From positions 15,511 to 79,510 of the forward strand of contig DATFXM010000004.1 of NCBI GenBank assembly GCA_035315885.1: DNA of 64,000 nucleotides. The letters run 5' to 3'. A program made the translations under genes and the position numbers. The stretch's first letter is position 1, and each line of letters starts with the position of its first letter. This stretch comes from DATFXM01 sp035315885 (lineage in GTDB: Bacteria > Acidobacteriota > Blastocatellia > UBA7656). This document shows, one piece after another, positions 1-9,887 of this stretch. Below the pieces are notes generated by a model. That model was not told where the DNA came from and did not search any database. It saw only the letters and a list, made by a program, of their open reading frames with translations.

Positions 1-215
1 TAGGTTTCCGGTCTGCTTTGTTTCAATGAACTGGCCCGGCGCCAGTCCACGAAAAAATCGAAGACTGATTTCTTCAGGCATCCTGAACGAACCGGGTAGT
101 GCAATCCGTAAGCAACGGAACCAGCAGCAGTGGATGACGGTTCTCTTGCGATTCACTCACTGACTCCGCATTGACTGCGAGTCTTACTGAATAACCTATT
201 CATGGAGGCACAGTT

Positions 216-3200
216 ATGAAGCCCTCACTTCAGTTCTTGAGGAGACATCTGTGGGCATGGACCCTGGTGGCAGGTTTCGCCGTAATGCTCGTGAGCTTTC
301 CGCTTACGGGTGCGAATGCCAAGGTAGCGAAATCGAAGAACAAATTGCTGGACAGTTACGACATTCGAGTAAACGGAGGTTCCGATGGGATTCGTTTGCT
401 CAACAAATTCTCTACTCTCGCGGCTAAGGCCCGATCCAGAATGCGCGATCGCGTGGACATAATGGTTCGCGGCGCTCAAGCACTGAAGGACCAGCTCCCT
501 GACGCGGACATCACACTCTCTCCCGTCACCGGACTCACTGAAGTTGTCGGCACCAAGACCGGCGCGCTCACGCTCCCGGCACCCGGAAAAGACGGAATGG
601 AGATAGTCCGGGACTTTCTTCGAGCGAATGCGAGCGTCTACAACATCGACGCATCTGAGGTGGACGGGCTCCATTTCATCGGCGAAAGCGACAGTCCGAG
701 CGGCCTGCGAATGGTCCGCTTCGAACAGGTAGTTAATGGTGTTCCCGTTTTTCAGAGCGAGACTCGCGCCATCATTGATGCAGACGGCAGGCTTGTTCGC
801 ACGCTCGGAATGCTGGTTCCCGGAGCAGGCGAAGCCGAACCGTTAACTGACTTGATTACCCCCACCACTGCGTTGGTGTCAGCAATGGACACAGTAAACT
901 TGAGACTCGACGAGTCAATAATGACAACGCGTACCGAAGGGGATGACCGTCAAAACATTCGCATAGAAACCCGCAACTCGCGCATCAGTCACGATCCAAC
1001 CAGCTCGCTCGTTTATTTCCCGCTTGCGCCGGGGGTATTGATCCCCGCGTGGTCACACGTGGTGCTGACCAACACCGGCCGAGACTGGTATACGCTGGTT
1101 GATGCGAAGTCGGGGTCTCTCTTGTGGCGCAAAAACATAAGAGCTGACGCTTCGACGCACGACGCGCGGTTCAGAGTTCACGTTCAGGCGGACGGAGTCA
1201 CTCCAACTGACAGTCCCGCGCCCCACTCTCCTACAACCAACACTGTAGGACTGGGAACCCAATATCCCGAGGTCGCGCCGAGCATCGTCAGCATGTTCAC
1301 GGCCATGGATGCTTCAGCTAGCCCGAACGGCTGGATCAACGACTGTCCCGGCGGTGGGTGCACGGCTAATGAAACGCAGACCATCGGCAATAACGTGCAC
1401 GCCTACATGGATGCACAGGGCGGCGCGAACGCGAACCAACCTGACACCAACGCTGCTTTCATGTTGGACGGCAACGGGAAGCCTATGGGAAATCCCGATG
1501 CAAACGGTCGAAATCGGGATTTTCTGGGGACTACGCCTCGCGATTTCGAGGGAGGATTCTTGCCGCCGCCTCAGGGAGGAAATCCGGAGGCTGGGCAAAC
1601 CGCAACCGGCAGCGGCAACAACGGCACCACGCCGATTGATTCGTTTCGTCGCGGTGTAGTGACGCACTTATTCTACGTTGCCAACTGGTACCACGATCAG
1701 CTTTGGAAGCTGGGGTTCAATGAGGCCGCGGGCAATTTCCAACTCGACAATTTCGGTCGGGGCGGAGTCGCTAACGACCGCGTGAACGCCGAAGCCGAAG
1801 ACAGTAGCTCAACGAATAACGCTAACTTCTCGACGCCGCCGGACGGAACTTCAGGGCGTGCGCAAATGTTTCGCTTCACCGGTCCGACGATTGACCGAGA
1901 CGGAGACCTCGACCAGGAAGTGTTGATGCACGAGCTAACTCACGGCACGTCGAACCGCCTGATCGGGAACGCCCACGGTCTTCAGTGGGAAGTTGGCGGC
2001 GGAATGGGTGAAGGCTGGAGCGACTTCTACGCGCTTTCGCTCCTCAATAACACTAACGCGGATGATCCGGACGGATTGTACGCGGCGGGCGCTTACGCAA
2101 CCTACAAGCTTGGCGGTCTGCTCGACAACTACGTTTACGGCATTCGCCGGTTTCCGTACACAACACAGAACAGCGTAAATCCAATGACGTGGGCCGACGT
2201 GGACGACGTCACCAATGACCTATCCGGAGGGATAAGCCCGTCCCCGTTGAACTTCAACATCAATGGCGCAATGGAAGTGCACAATCTCGGTGAAGTGTGG
2301 TGTTTGACGCTTTGGGAGGTGCGCAGCCGCGTTATTCACGATCCGGCGGGCGCCAATGGCGACGTGCCCACCGGAAACCACACCATGCTACAACTGATCA
2401 CCGATGCGCTGAAGATGACGCCTATCAATCCGAGCCTTGAACAGGCACGTGATGCGATCATCGCGACCGACGGTGCGACGCACTCGTTTGCCAATGAGGA
2501 GTCCATCTGGGGCGGGTTTGCCGATCGCGGATTTGGCTACAAGGCATCGGCGCCGCTTGCGAATGTGTTCGGCTTCACAGCCGGTCACATGGGCATAACC
2601 GAGTCATTCTCGGTGCCGTTTTTGGACATCAACGGATTGACGATTGTCGACACTCCCAATGGCAACAACAACGCCCACATCGATCCGGGTGAGAGGGTAA
2701 ACCTGACGGTGAAGCTTCTGAACCCGTGGCATGCCGCCTCGAAGACGGCGACCGGAGCTACGGCGACGCTTACCACGTCGACCGCCGGCGTGACGATTGT
2801 TACGGGTAGCTCGACCTACGGGACAATAGCCCCGCAAGCGACGGTATCCGGCACTCCGTTCACAATTCAATTGTCGACCAGTGGCTTCACGGCCGGTCAG
2901 GCATTGCACTTCACGTTGCAAGTCAACAGCTCACTTGGACCGAAGAGCCTCTCGTTCATCATACGAGTAGGCACGCCTTCGGGTGTCGGAGCGCCAATCA
3001 CTTACACCAAGACAATCCCCTCGCCGTTCCTCGCAATTCCCGACAATCGGCCGCGGGGGGTCACGGACACGATGTCGGTCTCCGATGATTTCGAGATCGC
3101 TGATTTGAATTTCCGAATCGACGACATCCATCACACCTTCGTGGGCGACCTGTCAGTCGAACTGAAGGGGCCAACGGGCTTCGGAGTTGATATGGCGAGC

Positions 3201-3824
3201 ATCATCGGCGGGCTTACCGACGGCGGTCCCGGAGACAATCTCATCAACATGGTTATCGACGATCAGGCGAGTGCGCAGATGATCATTGCTACGGCGGCTT
3301 CAGCTCCGTTCACCGGGAGCTGGCTGCCAATCTTCAACAACCCGTCGTGGGCTGGTATCTTGGGCCCGGGCAGTATGCCGGACCCAGTGGGCTCACTGAG
3401 CCGATTCAATGGGACCAGTACGAACGGCACCTGGACCGTGGAAGTCTCGGATCAGTTCCTGGTAGACACCGGGACGCTGAGGGGTTGGTCGATAATTGTG
3501 ACTCCGGTCAACTTTGTCACTACTGTGTTCTTTGACACGTGTTTGCAGGACGACTCGAATCCGTCGGTCAAGTTCCTGGGGAACGCGTTGACTGGACAGT
3601 ACCAGCTCTGTGCTTGCGGTGGCATGACCTTCACTGGCACTGCAGTGGTGACGAAGAGTGGCAACATTACTACGTTCCAGGTTTCGGCGGCCGACAGGAG
3701 GTTCACAGCCACCTTTGATAAAGGGACTTTCAGAGGCACTGGTTCGTTCCAGTCACCGCCAGGCGCTCTAAAGTGTTCGATCATCGACAGGGACACTCGT
3801 AACAACACCTGTGCGTGTAATTGA
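216..3824 (+). CDS. Secreted M36 (fungalysin-type) zinc metallopeptidase with P-domain
   Basis: A 1202-residue secreted protease. An N-terminal hydrophobic segment (about residues 11-35) acts as the export signal. An FTP/PepSY-like propeptide follows (about 75-300), then the M36 catalytic domain with the zinc motif HELTH at residues 572-576 and the downstream EGWSD segment that supplies the third ligand. Residues about 940-1105 match a proprotein-convertase P-domain (GDLSVELKGP and NGTWTVEVSD are typical strands). The last 100 residues are a cysteine-containing tail I cannot assign. The start is fixed by GGAGG at 204-208, seven bases before the ATG. It probably degrades extracellular protein and is activated by propeptide removal. 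It is monocistronic: a repeat cluster and then the suf promoter follow. Confidence 0.93.
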   Translation: MKPSLQFLRRHLWAWTLVAGFAVMLVSFPLTGANAKVAKSKNKLLDSYDIRVNGGSDGIRLLNKFSTLAAKARSRMRDRVDIMVRGAQALKDQLPDADITLSPVTGLTEVVGTKTGALTLPAPGKDGMEIVRDFLRANASVYNIDASEVDGLHFIGESDSPSGLRMVRFEQVVNGVPVFQSETRAIIDADGRLVRTLGMLVPGAGEAEPLTDLITPTTALVSAMDTVNLRLDESIMTTRTEGDDRQNIRIETRNSRISHDPTSSLVYFPLAPGVLIPAWSHVVLTNTGRDWYTLVDAKSGSLLWRKNIRADASTHDARFRVHVQADGVTPTDSPAPHSPTTNTVGLGTQYPEVAPSIVSMFTAMDASASPNGWINDCPGGGCTANETQTIGNNVHAYMDAQGGANANQPDTNAAFMLDGNGKPMGNPDANGRNRDFLGTTPRDFEGGFLPPPQGGNPEAGQTATGSGNNGTTPIDSFRRGVVTHLFYVANWYHDQLWKLGFNEAAGNFQLDNFGRGGVANDRVNAEAEDSSSTNNANFSTPPDGTSGRAQMFRFTGPTIDRDGDLDQEVLMHELTHGTSNRLIGNAHGLQWEVGGGMGEGWSDFYALSLLNNTNADDPDGLYAAGAYATYKLGGLLDNYVYGIRRFPYTTQNSVNPMTWADVDDVTNDLSGGISPSPLNFNINGAMEVHNLGEVWCLTLWEVRSRVIHDPAGANGDVPTGNHTMLQLITDALKMTPINPSLEQARDAIIATDGATHSFANEESIWGGFADRGFGYKASAPLANVFGFTAGHMGITESFSVPFLDINGLTIVDTPNGNNNAHIDPGERVNLTVKLLNPWHAASKTATGATATLTTSTAGVTIVTGSSTYGTIAPQATVSGTPFTIQLSTSGFTAGQALHFTLQVNSSLGPKSLSFIIRVGTPSGVGAPITYTKTIPSPFLAIPDNRPRGVTDTMSVSDDFEIADLNFRIDDIHHTFVGDLSVELKGPTGFGVDMASIIGGLTDGGPGDNLINMVIDDQASAQMIIATAASAPFTGSWLPIFNNPSWAGILGPGSMPDPVGSLSRFNGTSTNGTWTVEVSDQFLVDTGTLRGWSIIVTPVNFVTTVFFDTCLQDDSNPSVKFLGNALTGQYQLCACGGMTFTGTAVVTKSGNITTFQVSAADRRFTATFDKGTFRGTGSFQSPPGALKCSIIDRDTRNNTCACN

Positions 3825-3841
3825 TCCGCAGCACAAGGGGA

Positions 3842-3983
<142 letters not shown>

Positions 3984-3988
3984 AAAAC

Positions 3989-4018
3989 TTGACTTTTTTG
4001 TACAGATTGTAATATATT
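3989..4018 (+). promoter_or_regulatory. Predicted sigma70-type promoter of the suf operon
   Basis: TTGACT at 3989-3994 and TATATT at 4013-4018 are separated by 18 bp, in an AT-rich stretch unlike its surroundings. TAATAT at 4010-4015 is an alternative -10 with a 15-bp spacer. The overlapping TGTACA...TGATACA arrangement (about 4000-4025) is a loose inverted repeat where the Rrf2 regulator encoded at the operon end could bind. That operator role is inferred. Confidence 0.55.
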
Positions 4019-4070
4019 GATACAGAAGTTAGTTAGCAGAGCTTGAGAGGAAACTGCGAGGAGGCTGAAG

Positions 4071-5534
4071 GTGGGCAGAGAGGCAATGCGTCAACCAGCC
4101 GAGAGCGTCGATGCGCTCGCTAATAGAGAGTACAAGTACGGCTTTGTTACCCCTATTGAAAGCGACACCACCCCGCCGGGACTCAACGAGGACATCATCC
4201 GGCTTATCTCATCCAAAAAGAACGAGCCGGACTTCCTGCTCGAATGGCGGCTGAAGGCCTACAGACACTGGCTGACTCTCGAGGAACCGAAGTGGGCGAA
4301 CGTCCACTATCCGCCCATCGACTATCAAGCCATCGTGTACTACGCCGCACCGAAGACCGTGAAGGACGGTCCGAAGAGCCTCGAGGACGTTGATCCCGAG
4401 TTGCTCAAAACCTACGAGAAGCTTGGAATCCCATTAAGCGAGCAGAAGCTTCTGAGCGGCGTCGCCGTAGACGCAGTCTTCGATAGCGTCTCGGTAGCGA
4501 CAACCTTTAAGGAGAAACTCGCCGAGCAAGGGATCATCTTTTGTTCCTTCTCCGAGGCAGTACAAAATCACCCGGACCTCGTTCGCAAGTATCTGGGATC
4601 CGTAGTCCCGTACACCGACAACTACTTCGCGAGCCTGAACTCGGCGGTCTTTACCGATGGCTCCTTTTGCTATATCCCCAAAGGCGTCCGTTGCCCGATG
4701 GAACTGTCAACTTACTTTCGAATCAACGCCAGAGCCACCGGCCAGTTTGAAAGGACGCTGATCATTGCCGACGAAGCATCGTACGTCAGTTACCTCGAGG
4801 GTTGCACCGCACCGATGCGCGACGAGAATCAGCTTCACGCGGCGGTGGTCGAGTTGATCGCTCATGACGATGCGCAAATCAAGTACTCCACTGTTCAAAA
4901 CTGGTACCCCGGTGACAAGGAGGGCAAGGGCGGCATCTACAACTTCGTTACCAAGCGCGGAAAGTGTCAGGGCAAGAACTCGAAGATCTCTTGGACACAG
5001 GTTGAGACAGGCTCGGCGATCACCTGGAAATATCCCGGCTGCATCCTCCTGGGTGACAACTCGGTTGGCGAGTTCTACTCGGTTGCGGTGACCAACAACT
5101 ATCAGCAGGCGGACACCGGAACAAAGATGATTCATATCGGCAAGAACACTCGCAGCACCATCGTCTCGAAGGGAATCTCAGCCGGGCACGGCCAGAATAG
5201 TTATCGGGGAATGGTGAAGATACTCAAAGGCGCCCAAGGCGCGCGCAACTACTCGCAGTGCGATTCGCTGCTTATGAGCGACCAGTGCGGTGCGCATACG
5301 TTCCCTTATCTCGAGGTGAAGAATTCAACGGCGCAGGTAGAACACGAAGCGTCCACGTCAAAGATAGGAGAGGATCAGATCTTTTATTTTCGTCAGCGAG
5401 GGATCTCGACTGAGGAAGCAGTCGGCATGATTGTCAACGGCTTCTGCAAGGAAGTATTTCGAGAATTGCCGATGGAGTTCGCGGTTGAGGCTCAGAAACT
5501 ATTGGGAGTGAGCCTCGAAGGCAGCGTCGGATAA
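4071..5534 (+). CDS. sufB: Fe-S cluster assembly scaffold protein SufB
   Basis: 487 residues, the usual SufB length. It is the scaffold subunit of the SufBC2D complex on which Fe-S clusters are built in the cytoplasm. The C-terminal part carries the conserved QCDSLL and CGAHTFPY segments; Cys397 in QCDSLL corresponds to the catalytic Cys405 of E. coli SufB. The invariant IGEDQIFYFRQRGIS and FAVEAQKLL stretches are present. The GTG start at 4071 has GAGGAGG at 4058-4064, six bases upstream. An in-frame ATG at 4086 lies too far from that site. First gene of a seven-gene suf operon. Confidence 0.97.
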   Translation: MGREAMRQPAESVDALANREYKYGFVTPIESDTTPPGLNEDIIRLISSKKNEPDFLLEWRLKAYRHWLTLEEPKWANVHYPPIDYQAIVYYAAPKTVKDGPKSLEDVDPELLKTYEKLGIPLSEQKLLSGVAVDAVFDSVSVATTFKEKLAEQGIIFCSFSEAVQNHPDLVRKYLGSVVPYTDNYFASLNSAVFTDGSFCYIPKGVRCPMELSTYFRINARATGQFERTLIIADEASYVSYLEGCTAPMRDENQLHAAVVELIAHDDAQIKYSTVQNWYPGDKEGKGGIYNFVTKRGKCQGKNSKISWTQVETGSAITWKYPGCILLGDNSVGEFYSVAVTNNYQQADTGTKMIHIGKNTRSTIVSKGISAGHGQNSYRGMVKILKGAQGARNYSQCDSLLMSDQCGAHTFPYLEVKNSTAQVEHEASTSKIGEDQIFYFRQRGISTEEAVGMIVNGFCKEVFRELPMEFAVEAQKLLGVSLEGSVG

Positions 5535-5605
5535 AGCATGACTGCGCAGCGTCGGTCCGCCACTGGATACCGGCTAAGCGATCACCAAAATACATCGAGG
5601 AATCA

Positions 5606-6367
5606 ATGCTGGAGATCAAGAACTTGCACGTTGAAGCCGCGGGAAAGCAGATCCTCCGTGGGATCGACCTCACTGTCAAAGCGGGCGAGGTACACGCGAT
5701 CATGGGTCCGAACGGATCGGGCAAGAGCACACTGGCCCATGTCCTTGCGGGCCGCGAAGGCTATCAGGTCACCGCGGGCCAGGCGTTCTATCGCGGGCTA
5801 GACCTGTTCTCGCTGCCGCCGGAAGATCGGGCGCGCGAAGGTGTCTTCCTCGCGTTTCAGTATCCGGTCGAAGTTCCCGGAGTCAGCAACATGTACTTCT
5901 TGAGAGCTGCGTTGAACACGGTGCGCAAGCATTATGGGTTGGATGAGCTGGATGCCATGGATTTCCTGGGCCTGGTGAAAGAGAGGATAAAGCTGCTCGA
6001 GATGGACGAGGCGTTGATGAATCGTCCGGTAAACGAAGGGTTTTCGGGTGGCGAGAAGAAGCGCAACGAGATCCTTCAGATGGCGGTGCTGGATCCGCGC
6101 CTGGCGATCCTGGACGAGACTGATTCCGGTCTGGACATCGATGCTTTGAAAGTAGTCGCTCGCGGGATAAACGCGATGCGGAGCCCGGAGCGAGCAATGA
6201 TATTGGTGACGCATTATCAAAGGTTGTTGAACTACGTTCTTCCCGACTTCGTGCACGTGCTTGCGAATGGCCGGATCGTGATTTCAGGCGGCAAGGACCT
6301 TGCCCTCGAACTCGAGCAAAAGGGCTACGGCTGGCTGGAAGACGCTAAGGCGCAGCCGGCGCGTTAG
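5606..6367 (+). CDS. sufC: Fe-S cluster assembly ATPase SufC
   Basis: 253-residue ABC-type ATPase of the SUF machinery. It binds SufB and SufD and uses ATP to open the scaffold. Walker A is GPNGSGKST (from residue 34), the signature is SGGEKKRNE (from residue 147, the K-rich form typical of SufC) and Walker B is ILDETDSG (D170-E171). GAGGAA lies a few bases before the ATG. The 71-bp gap after sufB contains no convincing gene. Operon order sufB-C-D is the common one. Confidence 0.97.
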   Translation: MLEIKNLHVEAAGKQILRGIDLTVKAGEVHAIMGPNGSGKSTLAHVLAGREGYQVTAGQAFYRGLDLFSLPPEDRAREGVFLAFQYPVEVPGVSNMYFLRAALNTVRKHYGLDELDAMDFLGLVKERIKLLEMDEALMNRPVNEGFSGGEKKRNEILQMAVLDPRLAILDETDSGLDIDALKVVARGINAMRSPERAMILVTHYQRLLNYVLPDFVHVLANGRIVISGGKDLALELEQKGYGWLEDAKAQPAR

Positions 6368-6376
6368 GAGGTTGAT

Positions 6377-7720
6377 TTGTCTAAGCTCGCGGTCAAAGAA
6401 ACAAAGAAGGTCATTCCATGGAAGGCGAAGATTGAGCGTGCGCTTGATGTTCATCAAGTGGTTGGGCCGACCTGGTTGAACGCCCTCCGGCGCGCGGCAC
6501 TCGAGCACTTTTGCGCTCTTGGGTTGCCCACGATTCGTCACGAAGATTGGAAATACACAAACGTAGCCGGTATCGCAGAGATTGATTTTCAGTTCGGCGA
6601 CGAACCATCCGGGACGCTTTCGAAGCTGCCGCAACTACCCCTCGGCGAACTCGGGACGAACCGGCTGGTGTTTATAAACGGTCGCTACAATCGAGAGTTG
6701 TCCTCACTTAGCAGCGTACCGGCGGCAGTGAAGGTCACCAGTCTTGCTGATGCAATAAGAAGCGACGACCCGAAGGTACGCGAGCATGTGACTCGGTATG
6801 CTCGCTTTGAGGATCGTCCGTTCGTTGCACTCAACACGGCGTTGATCGGCGATGGTGCGTTTATCGAAATCCCTGATGGAGTGGTTCTCGATGAACCGAT
6901 TCATCTTTGGTTTGGGTCCGGCGGAAACGCTGAGCCGGTGATGTCACACCCACGCAGCTTGATACTCGTCGGCTCGAGGAGTCAGGCGACGATCGTCGAA
7001 GCGTACTTAGGGTTGAACAATTCGGTCTATTTTTCAAACGCAGTGACTGAGGTCGCCATAAGCGATGCGGCTGTAGTGGATCACTACAAACTACAGATGG
7101 AGAGCGAACGAGCGTTCCACGTCGCTGCGCTGGACGTAGTTCAAGGCCGAAGCAGCAGTTTCTTCTCGCACAATATCTCGTTCGGCGGCGAGCTAGTACG
7201 AAACGACCTCGGTGCCGTCCTGTCGGGCGAGGGCGGCGAGTGTACCCTCGACGGTTTGTACGCAGCGAAGGGCAAGCAGCATGTAGACAATCACACGGTG
7301 ATAGATCACAGCAGTCCCCACTGCGGCAGTCGCGAGCTCTACAAGGGCATCCTCGATGGCGAATCTACTGCGGTGTTCAACGGAAGTGTGATCGTCCGCA
7401 AGGACGCCCAGAAGACTGATGCGAGACAGAGCAATCGTAATCTGTTGCTGTCGGAGACCGCCGAGATCAATACCAAGCCCGAGCTTCGGATACTTGCCGA
7501 TGATGTGAAATGCAGTCATGGAGCGACGATAGGACAAATCGACCGAGAGGCATTGTTTTATCTTCGCTCTCGAGGGATCGGACAGGACGAAGCGCGCACC
7601 CTGTTGACCTACGCGTTCGCAAACGAAATCCTCGAGCGGATAAGAATCAAAGACCTTCGCACTCAAGTCGAAGAAACTTTGTCTCATAGCATGTTGGAGT
7701 CAGCCTTAGGAGGATTATGA
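6377..7720 (+). CDS. sufD: Fe-S cluster assembly protein SufD
   Basis: 447-residue beta-helix partner of SufB in SufBC2D. His381, in the segment KCSHGATIG, is the conserved histidine (E. coli His360) needed for cluster assembly. The C-terminal FYLRSRGIG and LTYAFANEI segments are typical. It starts with TTG at 6377, five bases after AGGAGG. This start is unusual but is the only one with a good ribosome site. Nine bases separate it from sufC, and its stop overlaps the sufS start (ATGA), so translation is probably coupled. Confidence 0.95.
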   Translation: MSKLAVKETKKVIPWKAKIERALDVHQVVGPTWLNALRRAALEHFCALGLPTIRHEDWKYTNVAGIAEIDFQFGDEPSGTLSKLPQLPLGELGTNRLVFINGRYNRELSSLSSVPAAVKVTSLADAIRSDDPKVREHVTRYARFEDRPFVALNTALIGDGAFIEIPDGVVLDEPIHLWFGSGGNAEPVMSHPRSLILVGSRSQATIVEAYLGLNNSVYFSNAVTEVAISDAAVVDHYKLQMESERAFHVAALDVVQGRSSSFFSHNISFGGELVRNDLGAVLSGEGGECTLDGLYAAKGKQHVDNHTVIDHSSPHCGSRELYKGILDGESTAVFNGSVIVRKDAQKTDARQSNRNLLLSETAEINTKPELRILADDVKCSHGATIGQIDREALFYLRSRGIGQDEARTLLTYAFANEILERIRIKDLRTQVEETLSHSMLESALGGL

Positions 7721-8982
7721 GCGCTACCGAGAAGACGACACGAATAGGGCAAGCTGCGATCGAGCCGTTCGATGTGCGACGAGTAAGAGAAGACTTCCCG
7801 ATCCTGAGCCAGACGGTGCACGGCAAACCGCTGGTCTATCTCGACAATGCCGCAACGAGCCAAAAGCCGAAGATTGTAATCGACGCTCTTCAACATTTTT
7901 ATTCGGCCGACAATTCAAACATTCACCGTGGGGTGCATTTGCTCAGTGAAAGGGCGACGCGCGCTTATGAGGAGGCTCGCGTAAAGGTACAACGCTTCAT
8001 TCATGCCCGAGAATCCAAAGAGATCATTTTTGTAAGGGGTACGACCGAGGCCATAAATCTTGTCGCGCAATGTTATGGAGGAACGCATGTCAGTCCGGGC
8101 GACGAGATCCTGATCACCGCGATGGAGCATCACTCGAACATAGTTCCGTGGCAGATCCTGTGCGAACAGAAGGGCGCGGTCTTGCGCGTTGCACCGATCA
8201 ACGATGACGGCGAGTTGTTATTGGATGAATTTGAGAGACTGCTCGGCCGGCGCACTAAGGTCGTCGCGATCGCTCACATATCAAATGCGCTGGGATCCAT
8301 TAATCCCATCAAGCAGATTGTCGAGATGGCGCACAGCCGCAACGTCCCGGTTCTGGTAGACGGCGCGCAGGCGGTGCCGCACGCTGTGGTCGACGTACAG
8401 GACCTGGGTTGCGACTTCTACGCTTTTTCTGGCCACAAGCTGTACGGTCCGACAGGCATAGGCGTTTTGTACGGCAAGGGCCCTCGGCTGGAGGCGATGC
8501 CGCCGTACCAGGGTGGCGGCGACATGATCAGCTCGGTGACGTTCGAAAAGACTACCTACAACGTCTTACCTCACAAGTTCGAAGCGGGAACTCCCAACGT
8601 TGCCGGTACGATTGGGCTCGGCCTGGCGATCGACTACGTGAATGGAATCGGGCTTGAAGCGGCCGCGGCTTATGAGGATGAGCTGCTTTCCAATGCAACA
8701 GCACAAGTCTCGCAAATTCCCGGAGTGAGGCTCATCGGAACCGCGAAGGAAAAAGCCGCGGTTCTTTCATTCGTTGTTGACGGAGTACATCCGCACGATG
8801 TGGGAACAATATTGGATCTTGAAGGCATCGCGGTAAGAACCGGGCATCATTGTGCGCAGCCGCTGATGGATCGTTTCGATGTGCCGGCGACGACCCGTGC
8901 TTCGTTTGCCTTCTACAATACAAAACAGGAAATAGACGCTCTGGTAGCTGGAATCCATCGAGTGAAGGAGGTGTTTGCGTGA
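7717..8982 (+). CDS. sufS: Cysteine desulfurase SufS (class II)
   Basis: 421-residue PLP enzyme that takes sulfur from cysteine as a persulfide for cluster assembly. Lys241 in FSGHKLYGP is the PLP lysine. Cys379 in RTGHHCAQP is the persulfide-forming cysteine of class II enzymes. An N-terminal ETP-type extension precedes the VRRVREDFP start of the conserved fold. ATGA overlap with sufD and GTGA overlap with sufU indicate a tightly coupled operon. The partner acceptor is SufU rather than SufE. Confidence 0.96.
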   Translation: MSATEKTTRIGQAAIEPFDVRRVREDFPILSQTVHGKPLVYLDNAATSQKPKIVIDALQHFYSADNSNIHRGVHLLSERATRAYEEARVKVQRFIHARESKEIIFVRGTTEAINLVAQCYGGTHVSPGDEILITAMEHHSNIVPWQILCEQKGAVLRVAPINDDGELLLDEFERLLGRRTKVVAIAHISNALGSINPIKQIVEMAHSRNVPVLVDGAQAVPHAVVDVQDLGCDFYAFSGHKLYGPTGIGVLYGKGPRLEAMPPYQGGGDMISSVTFEKTTYNVLPHKFEAGTPNVAGTIGLGLAIDYVNGIGLEAAAAYEDELLSNATAQVSQIPGVRLIGTAKEKAAVLSFVVDGVHPHDVGTILDLEGIAVRTGHHCAQPLMDRFDVPATTRASFAFYNTKQEIDALVAGIHRVKEVFA

Positions 8983-9431
8983 CGACGGACTTGCGCGACC
9001 TCTATCAGGAATTGATCGTGGATCACAGCAAGAGACCACGAAACTTCCGACGACTTGAAGGCGCAAATCACCGTGCGGTCGGGTACAACCCGCTTTGCGG
9101 CGACAGAGTGACTCTCTATCTCAAGTTGGATGGAGACGTGATAAAGGACATCGCGTTCGAAGGGTCCGGCTGCGCTATTTCTACCGCGTCGGCGTCGATT
9201 TTGACTGAGACTTTGCGAGGAAAGACGAGAGCTCAAGCCGAAGCGCTGTTTCACGGATTTCGCGAACTGGTGACTGGGAATACCGACGGCCCGGCAGAGG
9301 TCGATCTCGGGAAGCTGGTCGCCTTTTCGGGTGTGAGCGAATTTCCGGCTCGCGTAAAATGCGCGACCTTGAGCTGGCACACGCTTGTCTCAGCGCTGAA
9401 CGACGATCGCAAAGAGGTATCAACCGAATAG
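8979..9431 (+). CDS. sufU: Sulfur acceptor / zinc protein SufU
   Basis: 150 residues, family-typical. SufU accepts sulfur from SufS by a zinc-linked ligand swap. The zinc ligands are all visible: Cys40 and Asp42 (in CGD), Cys65 (in GSGCAIS) and Cys128 (in RVKCATLSW). These match the positions of the B. subtilis protein almost exactly. I chose the GTG at 8979, which overlaps the sufS stop as GTGA and has GGAGG upstream. A longer reading from 8850 would run back over sufS and adds 43 residues foreign to the family. Confidence 0.94.
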   Translation: MTTDLRDLYQELIVDHSKRPRNFRRLEGANHRAVGYNPLCGDRVTLYLKLDGDVIKDIAFEGSGCAISTASASILTETLRGKTRAQAEALFHGFRELVTGNTDGPAEVDLGKLVAFSGVSEFPARVKCATLSWHTLVSALNDDRKEVSTE

Positions 9432-9468
9432 GCGCGTCTCGATGAAGCGAAATCCATTGGAGTTTGAA

Positions 9469-9807
9469 ATGCTCGATAACACCGATGCAAAACTCGCAGA
9501 AGACTCTGATCTGGAAGCGAAAGTGATCGAGGTTCTTCGGAGCTGTTATGATCCTGAGATTCCGGTGAATATTTACGATCTCGGACTGATCTACAAAGTC
9601 CAGGTTGAGCCGGCGGGTGCGGTGAACGTGGAGATGACACTGACTGCTCCAAGTTGTCCCGTGGCGGGTTCGCTGCCTGGAGAGGTGGAAGCTAAGATAA
9701 ATGCGATTCCGGGGGTGAGCCAGGTGAAGGTCGAACTAGTATGGGACCCACCCTGGTGCTCCGATCGAATGTCCGATGCGGCAAAGCTTCAACTGAATAT
9801 GTTCTGA
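9469..9807 (+). CDS. sufT: SufT / MIP18-family (DUF59) Fe-S assembly protein
   Basis: About 112 residues forming a single DUF59 (MIP18) domain. The hallmark segments are DPEIPVNIYDLGLIY and the TAPSCP motif with its conserved cysteine; the C-terminal DPPW is also typical. SufT proteins help mature Fe-S clusters, often under high Fe-S demand. GGAG at 9459-9462 sits six bases before the ATG at 9469. An ATG at 9442 would add nine residues but has no ribosome site. It lies 37 bases after sufU in the suf operon. Confidence 0.9.
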   Translation: MLDNTDAKLAEDSDLEAKVIEVLRSCYDPEIPVNIYDLGLIYKVQVEPAGAVNVEMTLTAPSCPVAGSLPGEVEAKINAIPGVSQVKVELVWDPPWCSDRMSDAAKLQLNMF

Positions 9808-9887
9808 CCTTCGCTCTGTGAGCGTCGGGATGAGTTACGCACGAGTTTGCAATCGATCGGCTGGAAGCTCGAAGAAGAACGAACAAA

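Noticed and set aside
1..215. Tail of an upstream gene at the left edge
   Set aside because: No frame of useful length ends here, and the TAG at 1-3 cannot be tied to a gene without upstream sequence.
8850..8978. Longer N-terminus for SufU
   Set aside because: The added residues are a shifted-frame reading of sufS; the GTG at 8979 has a ribosome site and overlaps the sufS stop.
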